Origin: Rotaria socialis
Lineage: Eukaryota > Rotifera > Eurotatoria > Philodinida > Philodinidae
NCBI GenBank assembly: GCA_905331475.1
Contig: CAJNYU010004051.1
Location: 124,001 to 188,000 of the forward strand
Reading direction: 5' to 3'
DNA: 64,000 nucleotides
Positions 50,501 to 62,837 of this stretch are shown here, piece after piece. Numbering within the stretch: the stretch's first letter is position 1; every line of letters starts with the position of its first letter. The notes below the pieces were generated by a model. That model worked only from the letters and a program-made list of their open reading frames with translations, was not told the DNA's origin and did not search any database. The position numbers were made by a program, and so were the translations under genes.

Positions 50501-53500
50501 CTGAATATCTTGAGATGATTGTACAATAAAAATATTGCTGTGGAGAAAAAGCAGATCTCTACAAATCTAGTTCCAAGCATCCTAATTTCTTAAGAACTTT
50601 AAAATCTTAAGTAATCGAGATCGAGCTGACATTAAAGTGCTACAGTTCAACGATACCAATTATACTGAAAAAAATTCCGGTACATACTCAGAGTAAAAGC
50701 TGTAAGATTCTAGAAGAATAATTGGAGAATATTTCTTTATTGCATTCAACTTGAAGATAGTCATAGACACTCGTCAATTGTAAGACAAAAATAAAAAGAA
50801 ACAATTTATACGTACCATCAAGTCGATTGAAAATTGAATTTAATTCATTCGGTATTTCAAGTGCACTAAATTGTGATGTCTAAAAATAACAATAACATAT
50901 TAGTATAGAATCATTTTGTTTTCATATAAAATCTACCTGATAGTCTGGAGAAGTTGGCGATGTGATTTGCCTAAATACAAGATAAAATTCGATCATGACA
51001 GAAAATATAGGGCATCGCTGCATTTTTTCTTACTCCGATATCGAATGTAATGTTGAACTACTACCTGTTACATGACTTAGAGCGGTCGACCGAGAAAAAC
51101 AGGATGTGCCCGAAACAGATGATTCAAGGGATTCACATAATTTTATGCTCAAACTTGACGATTTTTCACTACTTCTATCAAATGTAGCAACGTCCGGACT
51201 CATCGATATCATAGCTCGCGCTATCGATGTTCCTAAGCTTGGCCGACGTTGAAAACGAACTACTGGTAGTGATGGTGGTGTTCCTGTTGCTTTCATTTTT
51301 CAAATCTAACAAATAATCGCAAACATGTTTTTCTTTTTTTGTCTTTCTTACTATTGTCTCTAACTCAATTAATCAAATAATCCCTGTCTGACATTTCGTT
51401 AAATGATCATGATCGACTTGTAATTATGTTTATTGTCGTTCAATAGTGTAAATATTTAAATTTGACTTACTTTTTTCTATCAATCCAACGACGATATTGT
51501 CTTTGAAGGATAAGAACTGCTTGCCGTTGCTTTTCGAAATTTTTGCGTTGAATATAACCTTTGATTGTACGTTGTATTGTTGATGCTGCTTCACTTAATA
51601 ATTGTGTACGTTCTTTTTCAAGATGTTGTTCAAGTGATTCGCGCATAAAAACCTTATTGAATAATAGAAAACAGAAGAGAACGTTTCGATTATGTTTTAT
51701 TTTTCTAATAGAAAAAATTTACTTTTGTTATTCCTATTTGATATTTAGAAGTAAATTTTGTTGGTAGAGTATTTAAAATATGTATTGTTACTTCTTTTGG
51801 ATCTGAATTATCCATTGGATTTGATGTTAAACAACGATATCTAAAGTTGTTCGATCATTAATTTCATAAATTTTAGTTTTCAACAAACCTTTTAGCAAAT
51901 TGTTCAAATAAATAACGCCGTGGAAAACCTAATTTTCTTATTCGTACTGTTTCTAGCATTCCTGTATTTCGTAATTGTTCGAGTACAACGGATAATTCTA
52001 ATTTATTTGGTGTTTTATCATTATTTGGTTTAACACAACGAATAAATGTCGGTTGACAACGTGTCATTGTATCGATTAGATTTGATAAACTATCAGAAAA
52101 TTTTGCTGACACTGTTGGAGTTTTAGCCTTCATTGTTATGAAACGGCCGGTTTTAAAATGAAAACCACGATGAGATTCATAGACTTCACGTATATCACGA
52201 AACATATCAGCTAAGATTTCATTTCGACTTGAGGAAAACAAATCGATAGCATCGCTGCGTAATAAATCACGATTTTTATCAAGAAATCCGCGTACCTTTG
52301 TAGATTTTTATAGATATAGCATTAAATTCAAAAAAATAACGCATTAAATTCACTTACATCATATTCAACTTCGCCTGCATAATGTCGAATACTAAATGTT
52401 GTTTTTAATAAACGAGGTTTACCATATAAACGATTTGATTCATGGAGACGATGGCATTTATGCAGAAATGATTGATCAGTGGCCTTAATTAATAAAAGAA
52501 CAAATTAAATATTCTATTTTTGGAAGAATTTTTTCTCTATGATTCTTTCGCGAAATTTTTTAAATAGTCTACCGTCGCTTTTCAAGTGTAGACGTATGAT
52601 ATAGCATATAATTCTGTTCAAATCCGAAATTATCATCGTAGTATAATATGCTTAGCTTTTGAATATCGAATTTTTATGAATTCTGTAATAAAAATGTTAA
52701 TAGAATTTTCAAGTCATTTTTTTCTTGTTTGTTATATATTCATTCAACACAATGAATAAATCTATATATAATTCAAGGGAATATTTCTGATGACGGTCGT
52801 CTTGCCCTACTCAACCGAAAGAGTTGCTTTGTTACACGATCTGGGTGATCGTGAATTTCTAGTGTTACTATACAAACATATTATCGATCTCATCTAAACA
52901 TTAATAATAATAATAATAATAATAAAACGAGAGAATGTTTTTAAGCCGAATAAATATTCCTTATTCAATGAAATTAGTAAGTATCAATTAAATGAAGTAG
53001 CGCAAATCTTATGAGAGTGAGGCCATCTGAACAATAGATTGAGGTTAAAGGCATTTGTTACATACGATTACCTTTAAGGAAAAAAAATTGATTCCTTTTT
53101 GACGTACTTCCGGAGTACTTTCTACTAACACATATATATATATATATAATAATCATTATCATATTTGATTGCCGGTAAATATATTATATCTATTTTTCCA
53201 TAAACAATTCAAGTTATCTCTTACGTTGTTTTAACTATTACTGCAAGCTGAACAAAACTTCATTAAAGTCTGATTTGAATAATCGATGATCACTCACTCG
53301 TTTTGAATCGAATGTATTTGTTTTTTTTATGGTATTCATTTACCTTAGGAAAATTACTTTCATCATCGAGAATTTGCAGAATACCATTTGGTTTTTTACC
53401 AATTAAATCAAGGCAATCGGTATTATCGGCAAAATCGATTTTTTTCCATGATAATTTTTCTTTTGCATATTCTTCCTATAAGCAAAAAAAAAACGCCGAA

Positions 53501-55378
53501 CACATGGTAATCAATACTATTTTCTTTGAAATTTGGTTTTTCTAGAATAAATTAACCTGTTCGAGCTTAAATACATGTCGATTGAAATGAAATTGTAACG
53601 CCTCGTTAGCATAGTTTATACATAATTGTTCAAAACTATTGGTCGCAAAATTTTCAAAACCAAAAATGTCCAAAATAGCAATACTATTATCAACACTATT
53701 ATTCACACGAACTATCTGATTGATACGGGATACAAGCCAACTAAATAATGTTGCATAAAGAGCTTTAGCAATGGCATCACTAAAACAATATAATATAAAG
53801 AAATGTTTTTTCTTTCGACTCTTCGATGGAAATTTACCGTGAATCAAGTGCTTGTTCAAGATTAAACGGTGACAGGAGACGTTCATCACGAGCTTCAGTC
53901 ACTTTATGTGTTAGTTTTTGTAGAAGACCTTGTTCGTTGATTGCCAGTAGATGTGAGCACCATTCAATTTCAGTTTTTGAACTAATCTGTATTAAATCAT
54001 GACTAGGATCATCAACTGTACGTGAAAAATAAATATTTCCTAGATGTAAGATGGCCGCAAGAATTTTAAATATTGTCTCTTGTTCAACTTTTGTAAAATT
54101 AAGAATTTTCATGGCAGTTAACAATGATTGAAAATCATGTGCATCGGATTTACTTGCTATAGCCATTGAAGCGCCCTTGAGAGAGAAGGAAAATCATCGA
54201 TATAAAGTTAATTATAAGTGTTAGAAATTTACTTGATTAAGATAAAAATATTTTTCTGGTGTTGTTAAACCATATTTACGTTTTTCTTCTGTATCAAATC
54301 CTTCGAGTAGCTCATAAAAAACATGATAGTTTCTTTCATCAGTTGAATGTGTTACAATACGACTTTTTTCCAAAAGAAAATCCGATAATTTCGCACCGAC
54401 AATAGATTTTCTTAATGAAATAAAAAACGAAATTCTTATCTAATAAAGCGATACAGTTAAAACTTACTGTGAGTAATAAATTTCAATATATTTTCCAAAT
54501 CGTGACGAATTATCATTACGAACGGTTTTTGCATTTCCAAATGATTCAAGTAATGGTGATGCTTCAAGAATTTGTTCAGTAATTAATTTATTTTTCCCTG
54601 GATTAACCTAAGTTTTCAAAGTCTTCTCCTCAAAATCAAAATTCATACCGAAGAAGACTTACTGCTGCTAAGTAATTCATGATTAACTTTGTGCTTTGAG
54701 TTTTTCCACCGCCGCTCTCACCGCTAAAAATAAATTTAAGCTTGCAAATGAGATGTCCCGCATTTATAACTAACATACCTAATTACCACACATTGATTTA
54801 TTTTATCTGACATCATTTTACTATGTGCTAACGATGCCGTAGCAAAAATATGGCTACAAAATAATTATAGAGAGAAAATTAAATGAACGATATATTATTT
54901 ATCACATACGCAGGATATGCATGAAGAACTAGAGCATTTTCATATTTTCGTACATAATCAATTGAATACATATCATGATACATATAATATGGATTGACAG
55001 CAACAAGAATACTGCCAATGTATGTCTAAGAATTTCAAGCGAGAAACAAAAAAATGTTCGTATTAGAGTAATTCTTTTTTTTTCAAAAGAAAATTCTTTT
55101 TTTCTTTCTTAAATCCTACATAAAATTGTCGATGATCGTATCGAACTTTGATATTCCAAAGAATAGAAGCTTCACTTAAATCGCTCATTGTTATCATATC
55201 ATTGACGCCTTCGGGTGGCAATGGTATACGTATTCCAAATCGATTTGTCTCATCGATTCCAAAAACAAATGTTTTTCCATTGACAAGTGATTTAATTGAT
55301 ATACGATTTCGTGTCACTTCGACTACTTCACCAGCTATTGGAAAAGCAGCGCCTGAATCAAACCAAACTGATTTGCCC
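38540..55378 (-). CDS. MYO15A: Myosin XV: motor, IQ, MyTH4 and FERM domains
   Basis: A very long gene of more than 30 exons. The motor domain (55378 to about 51850) has the P-loop GESGGGKT (about 54722), NDNSSRFGK (switch I), [10 protein letters not shown], an actin-binding loop and RCVKPNN. One or two IQ helices follow at 51650-51480, then a Ser-rich linker. MyTH4-1 is at about 50170-49500. A MYO15-type segment carries [13 protein letters not shown] (about 49125-49165). After long low-complexity linkers come a [11 protein letters not shown]...ISESER block (about 43840-43560), a [15 protein letters not shown] block (about 42050), MyTH4-2 (about 41220-40720) and a C-terminal FERM with RQIFLLPGG (about 40510-38540). 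The last residues STIL form a class I PDZ ligand, like the ITLL end of vertebrate MYO15A. Family knowledge: myosin XV carries whirlin and Eps8 to actin protrusion tips. The 5' end is unresolved: no in-frame ATG is seen at the 55378 exon edge, and an in-frame upstream exon at 55501-55461 is possible. The very long vertebrate N-terminal extension is absent. Confidence 0.88.
42300..42940 (-). other. Myosin XV segment where the SH3 domain is expected
   Basis: In vertebrate MYO15A an SH3 domain follows the VDDFIL-type helix. Here the corresponding helix exon (about 43018-42943, IIQLIDKFL) ends TFTPNQ, and no SH3 signature (ALYDY, PSNYV) is visible before the next recognisable exon at 42287. Two short open segments are seen, [18 protein letters not shown] (about 42875-42815) and [18 protein letters not shown] (about 42755-42695). 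They are bounded by plausible splice signals but I could not place them in a consistent frame. They may be poorly conserved exons or intronic sequence. Confidence 0.4.
52901..52925. repeat. (TAA)n microsatellite in a myosin XV intron
   Basis: About eight TAA units within a long intron (about 52490-53345) in the motor region of the myosin gene. I see no other element in that intron. Confidence 0.9.
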
Positions 55379-55699
55379 TAAAAATAGAATACAAAAATTT
55401 TTTTCTATTTTTTAAATTTTGTTTGGCTTCATTTTTTTTCTCTTTTCAAATAAGAAATACGTTGGTGTTGGTAACTTGGGCGAAATCATAACAATAAGAG
55501 ACTATAAAAATTCATTATTAACAATCAATAATCAAACGACCAAAAAAAAAGAAGAGTGAACATTCAGATTCATTTTTTTTCTTTTTCTCTAATTCATTCT
55601 TTTTGTATTTCATAAAATACTCATATCCAAGGTTCGATACAGAACAACAACAATATTAATAGTATTCTTTATTGAAATCATCGCAGATATTTCATAGCA
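55379..55699. promoter_or_regulatory. Head-to-head intergenic region, likely bidirectional promoter
   Basis: Only about 320 bp separate the first clear myosin XV coding exon (minus) from the ATG of the BTB gene (plus). The start exon or exons of the myosin and the promoters of both genes must share this space. Long T and A runs (55430-55440, 55540-55590) are present, but no core-promoter motif can be assigned with confidence. Confidence 0.5.
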
Positions 55700-57553
55700 A
55701 TGTATGCATCGATCCAAACTGTATGTGGTTGCCATGGGTATTTATTATTCGAATCGATTCATTGTGATCGATGTCGATCATTGATTCCGTTTCAACTTAG
55801 CGAGGAATCTCTTATTGATAATACAGGAAATCCGGATATCAATCATGGAGGTAACGTTAAAATTTTGACGTCAAACAAACATGGATCAAATGTTGCCATA
55901 CCGTATCAAAGAGTAGACAAAAGACATGGAGCTACAACTGGTCATGTTCGTTTTCGAGCATTATGTCCTTTTTGTAATAGTCCAACATATGTTTTACGTT
56001 ATTATTGTAAACGTGAACGAGTCTATTATCATTTACGAATTCAACAGTTTGGCGAAAATGAACCAAACATGTATAAGTCGATTGCTGAAACTCAAAATAT
56101 GAGTGACCTAGAACCAATCGAATCAAAACAGGGACAAACAGAAAGTTCGCTAAGCATGAGTGCTGATGATTCAATATCAATAAGCGGTACTCTATCTCAA
56201 CAGCCACCATCAACTATTGTCTTCGATCAGAATGGTGTACAAAGTGCCAAGGAGACGCATATTAAAAATGAAAAAACATTATATCCATTCAATGATATCG
56301 AAGGAGATTTATTCGATATATTAAGAAATGGTCTTTTCTATGATACAATTCTACAATGTGAAGATAATGTTAAAATACAAACTCATCGATGTATTCTCGG
56401 TACGAAAATTCATTGATATAAACATTATTTTTTTCTTTACAAGCATCTATTTATTTTTTCTACAGGCGGCCGTTCAGCATGGTTTCGAAATTTTCTTGGT
56501 GAACATCATAATCTAGAATCGCAAGGTGACTATGTTCTACAAATAAGTATCGACGATGTACAATCGGATGTTATGAATGAAATATTAAATTTTATGTATA
56601 CAAATCGTTGTTTAATTAGTTTAAAAAATGCATCAAGTTTATTGATTGTTGCTAAGCGATTTGGATTAGATAAATTGGTTCGGCAAATTGGTGAATTTCT
56701 TTTATTTCGTCTTACGATTGATAACGCACTCGAAATGTTTGTTAGTGCACATGAATCAGGTTCAGAAACCCTTAAAGCAGCCTGTATACGTATAATTAAT
56801 CGTAATGCTGAGAAAATAAAACGTACAGAAAAATGGAAAAAGTTCAAAGCTGAATATGTGGATTTAGTACCTGAATTATATGAAAATCGAGTAGAACGAC
56901 CACCACATGCACAAAAAGCATTTTTACCTGATGTTTTCTCAGCACCAGTCATGTTACCAGAAAGTCTTCATGCATTAAGTCAATTATATGAAAATCCAAT
57001 TAAACATCGAGCTCCTTCACCAGCATCTCATGTTTTACCTCCACCGAAACAACGTCACAAAACTCTAACACACAACTCTCACTTTCGAGGAAATCAACAG
57101 ACTCATAATTATGAGCCAATAACTAAAGAAGCAACAGGCCCTTTTCATCAACGAAACGGAACACCACTCTCGGCTGTTTACGATCGAGAAAGTCCGGTAA
57201 AAAAACAAGTGAACAATAATAATGCACGTCGACCTGCACCATCGCAGCCAACAGGACCACATCTGGCACGTCCTATGTTTCCAGCTGTTAAACCATCGCA
57301 ACAACCAGATAGCTATCGTCGTCAAGTAAACGTCTATGGTAAAAATGCTCCTCTACCAACAAATAATCAAAGACAAAAGAACGCCAATAATCAAGTACGA
57401 CTACGAACACCACCTTCAGCATCAACAAGATTACCTAAAACTGTATCACCGACACGATACGTAGATATTCGACGAAGTCCAGTCGATACAAGTACATCTC
57501 CGGAAGAAAATGTGAGATTAGGACGAGTTGTCAGTGTAGAAACCATGGAATAA
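55700..57553 (+). CDS. BTB/POZ domain protein with N-terminal cysteine motifs
   Basis: Two exons (55700-56399 and 56466-57553) join in frame to 595 residues. The N-terminus has cysteine pairs suited to zinc binding: CGCHG, HCDRC and, at about residue 90, LCPFC followed by YYCKRE. Residues about 205-310 form a BTB/POZ domain: LFYDTILQCEDNVKIQTHRCILGGRSAWF spans the splice site, then EILNFMYTNR and LLIVAKRFGLDKL. A BACK-like start follows (ALEMFVSAHESG). The last 230 residues are Pro/Gln/Asn-rich and disordered, ending RVVSVETME. BTB proteins of this kind often dimerise and act as cullin-3 substrate adaptors, which here is inference. I do not recognise a specific orthologue. The intron is 66 bp. 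Confidence 0.8.
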
Positions 57554-58375
57554 TATATTTGCTTATTTTTCATTTTCGAAAAACTTACTCGTTCAAAACA
57601 CTCCATTGTCATATTGTGTGAAGTTGTTTTGTATATCGATTAATTAATAAAAATCTAAAAAAAGCACAAAAAAAACAAATAATAGTTTCAAAGATATTTC
57701 TTTTCGTTTTCAATGAATACATACAAAAAAGAAATTCTATATTTAAAAAAAAACAATACATCGACGTAATTGTACAAAAGAAAATTTTAGTTTAGTTTAC
57801 AATTCTTTAAACATTGTTCACTACTTCTCTATTCCTATTCGACAAAGGATTAACTAAGCTAAGTCAATATGACAAAATGAGGATCGACGTCATCAACAAA
57901 AATAGGCTAATTGCTTATTTGACTCCATATAAACTAGTCTTTTGGCGTCTCCTTTTTGATACATACCGTCTTCCTGTTCGTCTCTATTGATATAGTCATA
58001 GAATCAAAAAAGGCAGAATAGTAAAGAACACGAGACCGATGAATTGAAGAGACTTTTATGAATTCACATCCAAGTTTTTCACCATCGGAAATAATCAAAA
58101 AAGAAAAAAAAACGCTCAGAGCAACTGTCGATTTAATTTTTGACAAAACTATCTCTTTTCTTCGTAAATGAACAGTCAAAGCATACTTACTATATGTTGA
58201 AAATGTTGTCCTCTTCTCTAATAGTGGCAAATGATTGACTTTTAACGTTTGTATCGATCAAGAGATTTATTACAACTATTTTAACTGTTATTCTCTATCT
58301 TTCCGGAGACTAGAAGCTTGAGTAATGAACGTGTCACTGTCAATCGATGGTCAATTGCTGATTGCTATTCCGCGT

Positions 58376-58406
58376 GTGTATATATGTGTATGTGTGTGTG
58401 TGTGTT
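58376..58406. repeat. (TG)n-rich microsatellite
   Basis: An imperfect TATG/TG dinucleotide run of about 31 bases in non-coding sequence. Confidence 0.85.
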
Positions 58407-60012
58407 AATCCGTAGTCATCGTTCGAACGTGTCTTCGATTCATTCTCTATTTCTTTCGTTCGTCCTCCGCCTCCGCCTCAATGTTGTCTCATCTTCATTC
58501 ATTTTTTTGTATTTCATTACATTCTTTTTGTATTGTAAATGACCATTTCTCTCTATAACCAAATTTGTCTACATGTCTTTGAACAGTGTATGAAAAAAAC
58601 AGAGGCTCGAAACATTATTGACATATCAATCGTGTTCAGTATCATTAAATGAATAATGATATTTGCTGATTGAGTATTGCAGTATGCGCATTATTATTAT
58701 GCGCTGTTGATTCATTTGTTATATTGCAGAATTTGTAATTACTAATCGATTGAAAACGACAAAAAAAAGCAGCATGATGAAAAATTCAAATACAAATTGA
58801 ATTTCATAATTATAAATGTTAATTAGTATTTAGACATTCGATCAAAGAGAAACAGCTACTATTTCTTTGCACTGTTCAACGGTTAAATTTATTTCTCTGA
58901 TTGTAACCTGTATTGATAGAAAGTATTTATTATAAAAACAGTGTAAAAAAACTTTTTCAGAGATTGCATCATTATGTATTACAAATATTGAAGAATCATG
59001 TAGATTCTGTTTTGATAGCACTCTTTTTGTATAGATCATCAAATAGTATTGCTACAATTAAATTGAATAGATGCGTGATATAATATTTTCTATGTTTGAA
59101 ATAAAAATAACAGATGAATTATATCATCTTTGGTTGTTTTCTATCGATAAGTAATCAAAACAAATTGTCAAAAATGATCATACTTACAACTACTAAGATT
59201 CGAATGTAATGGCAACTGCTATTCATGGTGAATAAAATCTAACGCATGATTGGTTACGTTATTTTTGATGGTTATTTATATACAGTCTAATATACTTTTA
59301 TGGAATCTTAGATATCGCTTATTTTGACATAATTAGTTACAGTGTGCATAACATAGAACTTGTGTACGATGTCAATTCATCGAACGTTGTGTTAGATAGA
59401 AATTCGATCGGCTCTCTGGTTAGTCATGGAGCGAAAAATAATTTGTTTTACTGTGGTTGATGTTCACTGCTGAAAAAGTAGTTACGAAACCTTCCGGCAT
59501 TGTAAGATAAAAGCAGATCTCTTTTCACTCTATACCGTTAATGTTAAACAAGCAACATCCTAGATTTTGTATACAGTGAGTAAACTCTATATGACAAGTA
59601 TAATTTATATAACATACAGCAAGTGATAACTTAGTAGTCTTGCAAATCATAATCGCCCCTTGATATCGAAGCATTCAAATAGATAACGATAAAATCATAA
59701 TGATATATCAGTTTTTTTCCATGCACTCCAACGATGCAAGAAAAATATTTCCTCAAAAATAGCTCACAATCATAAATGGTCGATTTTCTTAGAAATAGAA
59801 AGTCTTTAAACAAATTTGAAATTCCCTGATGTAATCAAATAACTTGGATTTGATTGGTCGATTGATGAATTGCGGTATGCTTGTCGAAGAATACGTCATC
59901 AGTCGTTCGGAATATTTCTAGTAATAAAAATTGTTATTTCTAAAATAATTCTATCCTAATGATTTGATCGTGTCGGAATAAATATTTTCCTACGAATCAT
60001 TGACTTTCTCCA

Positions 60013-60205
60013 TAGAATAGATGACTCAAAAATAATAGTAAATACTTCAACGTTTCTATCATCATTTTTAGCAAACAATCGGGAGTGGTATATTAATTTA
60101 TGTTTGACTATTACTACTTTAATCTTCCACCTACGCATAGAAAGACTCACTCTTACATTTTCATCGAAGATCTTCAGTTCAAAACGAATTTCATTTTTCA
60201 TTATT
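60013..60205. repeat. Dispersed repeat, copy 1
   Basis: It begins tagaatagatgactcaaaa and ends with a ttttcatcgaagatcttc...aatttcattt block. The copy at 61843-62030 starts and ends with nearly the same words (tagaatagatgactcaaaa; ttttcatcgacgatcttc...aatctcattt) with a diverged middle. The two lie 1.8 kb apart in the same orientation and flank the hAT miniature element. The class is not recognised and no coding capacity is seen. Confidence 0.7.
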
Positions 60206-61153
60206 ACCATTCGTTGGGATTATCACTCAATACATTTCGTAGATGAACGTTATTAAAACTACGTCTTAATAATTCACAAAGTTTAATTTCGTGAAGAGAG
60301 ACAATCTACATCAGAATATTAAAAAATACAATAGAAATATACTTAGAAGTAATCTGGAATAAGTCTAAGAAAATAAAAATAATCTATAAATAGGTAATTT
60401 CGATCAAATTTAATTAATCGAAGCCGGGAAAAAATGGATGTGGTTGTGAGTATTGCATTTACACTAACAATCACCTACACTCAAACCGAATTTTTTAACC
60501 AAGAAATTTTTTCAAAAAGTATCGGTGACACATTTTTTTATGCAGAATTTTGGTCTATGCAAGATGGCCTATTAAGTTCTGACTTTCGTAGCTAATGAAA
60601 ATTCGTAGACTCTAATGCAGTTTCTAACTCACTGTGCCGCGTATGAGTTTCCATGCAGATATCTCGATTTTTTTCTTGTGTATAACGATTAGTTATAAAG
60701 AAAAGACTAACACGGATAAAAAATCAAATCATTCTGATCGTGCGAAGTGTCATAAAATTGATGAAGAAAAAACTGTGTTTCAATGTCACTAAAACCGATA
60801 TGTGTGTTTTTTGCATTTTTTATTCAAGCAAAAAAAATTCGCGTTTAAAGTCGTGATCAAAGCGTTACAAAACTAGCCCTAGAAGCGTTTCATTTGGAGA
60901 AATAGTTTCATAAGAAATTGCAGTTTTACTAGCGACTCTGAAGAAAATAATCTTTTTATGTCACAGTGCAATGCAACCTCTCTGTAAGGTCGGGGCTTTA
61001 TCCAAAAATGGGCATTTTTATGACATAAACAAAGCACGACAAGTTACATTGAATAATCTTGGAGCGAATTTTCTATCACAATCTCCGAGATAATGAGAAA
61101 CAAATTTGTCAAAAACGTCACATAGTTACGCTTGGGCACGACGATATACATGC

Positions 61154-61538
61154 CAGAGCTCCGTGTGGGACGGGATGGTACGAACATTTAAAAAAAAATT
61201 TAGGCAAGCAAGAAAGAATTGAAGTCTCTTTCGAGGTGATTCTATTATATACTTACTATCTTTATCCATTAAAATTATATCTATTGACGTAAGTGACCGC
61301 TTTCAAATTTTATTCTCATATTTTAAAACATTTTCGGTATATGCTGTGTAATTTACCAAAAATATTTTTAAAAAGCGAATACAAGCTTTTAAAATTCATC
61401 ATAGACAACGATCTTAATTTTAATGGATAGAGATAGTATGCATATCATAGAATCATATCGAAAGAGATTTTGATTCTTTCTTGTCTGCTTAAAATTTTCT
61501 AAAAACGTTCGTCCCATCTCGTCCCACGCGGAGCTCTG
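61154..61538. mobile_element. Non-autonomous hAT element (MITE) upstream of eEF2
   Basis: A 385-bp insert whose ends are long inverted repeats. The left end begins CAGAGCTCCGTGTGGGACGG and the reverse complement of the right end begins CAGAGCTCCGCGTGGGACGA; similarity continues for about 38 bp through a gatgg/acgaac segment. It is flanked by a perfect 8-bp duplication ATACATGC at 61146-61153 and 61539-61546. CAG ends plus an 8-bp duplication indicate the hAT superfamily. The body is AT-rich and non-coding. Its ends differ from those of the element at 9286, so it is a separate family. Confidence 0.93.
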
Positions 61539-61842
61539 ATACATGCATAACTATGTAAATAAACAGCAAGAAAAGCTTCAAGAAAAGTACAAGCATTTAT
61601 AAAGACTATTTCATTTAGAATAGTCATTTATTGTCATTTAGTCCATTTGATAGCTTGAAAAGAAATTTTATTTTAAGAAAAATATAAATGAATCACTAGG
61701 GATCAAATCGGTTTGTTTAAAAAACACGAACATTTGACTTCAACTATAAGCTTGTTTTAAGCAATATTCTACTTTTTTTTCATTGCTAATAGGAATGATA
61801 GGAAAATTGATTAAAATATAGGACGAATCCGACCCCAACCAT

Positions 61843-62030
61843 TAGAATAGATGACTCAAAAATAATGGTAAATATTTGAAAGCTCCTATCTTTCTTAATG
61901 AATAATCCCAAATATTATACTAGATCATGTAGACTATTAGCTACTAATTTAGTCTGCTATCTATGGATAGAGAAGCCCGTAGATTTTCATCGACGATCTT
62001 CGGTTCATAATGAATCTCATTTATTTTACA
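61843..62030. repeat. Dispersed repeat, copy 2
   Basis: A direct-orientation relative of the repeat at 60013-60205. The first about 30 bases and last about 45 bases are well conserved and the centre has diverged. Conserved ends with a variable centre are seen in old non-autonomous transposons, but I see no inverted ends or target duplication. Confidence 0.65.
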
Positions 62031-62576
62031 TTTAATATTAATTACGCTTCATTTATGTGCATATGAGATAGTCCTATTTCCATAGGTACTACATTACTTT
62101 TAAAAACAAGCGAAGTTTCAATTATAAACTATTGTTCTAAATAATAATATAGCTATCAGTCTCCAACGATTTTCTATTTGAACAATCCGTGAGTATACTT
62201 ATGTGAATGAATCTCCATTTAGTTCATTCTTCATTGATGACAAGAAACAGTTCCTTAGCAACATCCCTCATTTTTAACTATACAAAAGCTACAAGTGCAT
62301 TTGTGCGTTACTCTCGAAAGCGCATTTAAATACACAGCTCAATTAAATTACAATAAAGATAAAATGTAAAATAAGTGATTTATCAAAATTTACTTTTAAC
62401 AATAGTAAAATAAAATATGTAGACCCCCATCTGATAAAAAATATCACAAAAGACAACAAAAACTATCGTCATCGTCAGCCATTTCGACCTTTCGTGTTGT
62501 CGATCTATTCAATTATTCTTTCTCGGCCGATCTCGAGAATAGACACTGTGTTTTCATGAAGACTCCAATATTTCAC

Positions 62577-62631
62577 TTCTCTCTCTCTCTCTCTCTATTG
62601 CGTCCTTTTTTTTCTCTCTCTCTCCGCCTTA
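62577..62631. repeat. (TC)n / pyrimidine-rich tract upstream of eEF2
   Basis: Two TC-rich blocks separated by tattgcgtcc lie about 210-260 bp before the eEF2 start codon. Such CT tracts are common in promoters of highly expressed genes; a GAGA-type or core promoter role is only inference. TATA-like words (tataac near 62685, cataaata near 62702) lie downstream. Confidence 0.6.
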
Positions 62632-62837
62632 CTAATATTACCCTTCTACTTTGCCCGTTGATCTCAGTAATTGTGCAATACTTTTATAACCCTAGTCAAC
62701 CCATAAATACTCTTTCTGTTTAATTTTTAACGGCATAAATTATAGTTTTTATTGCATTTCTAGAAAGATCCTTCTCGTCGGGCAAAAAATAACAACCATC
62801 TTATTAGATCATTTAAATATTTTATAAAAACCCGACC

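Larger units (their letters stand above)
57554..62837. other. Non-coding region, 5.3 kb, repeat-bearing
   Basis: The longest gene-free stretch in the window. It contains a TG microsatellite (58376-58406), a pair of related repeats (60013-60205 and 61843-62030), a hAT miniature element (61154-61538) and a TC tract near the eEF2 promoter. Open frames such as 57934-58230 and 59956-60210 have no domains, and the latter coincides with a repeat copy. No tRNA or other RNA gene is recognised. Confidence 0.6.

Noticed and set aside
59956..60210. Minus-strand 84-residue frame
   Set aside because: It coincides with a repeat copy whose relative at 61843-62030 does not keep the frame open.
61059..61292. 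Plus-strand 77-residue frame upstream of eEF2, considered as a transposase remnant
   Set aside because: It straddles the boundary of the hAT miniature element and contains no transposase motif.
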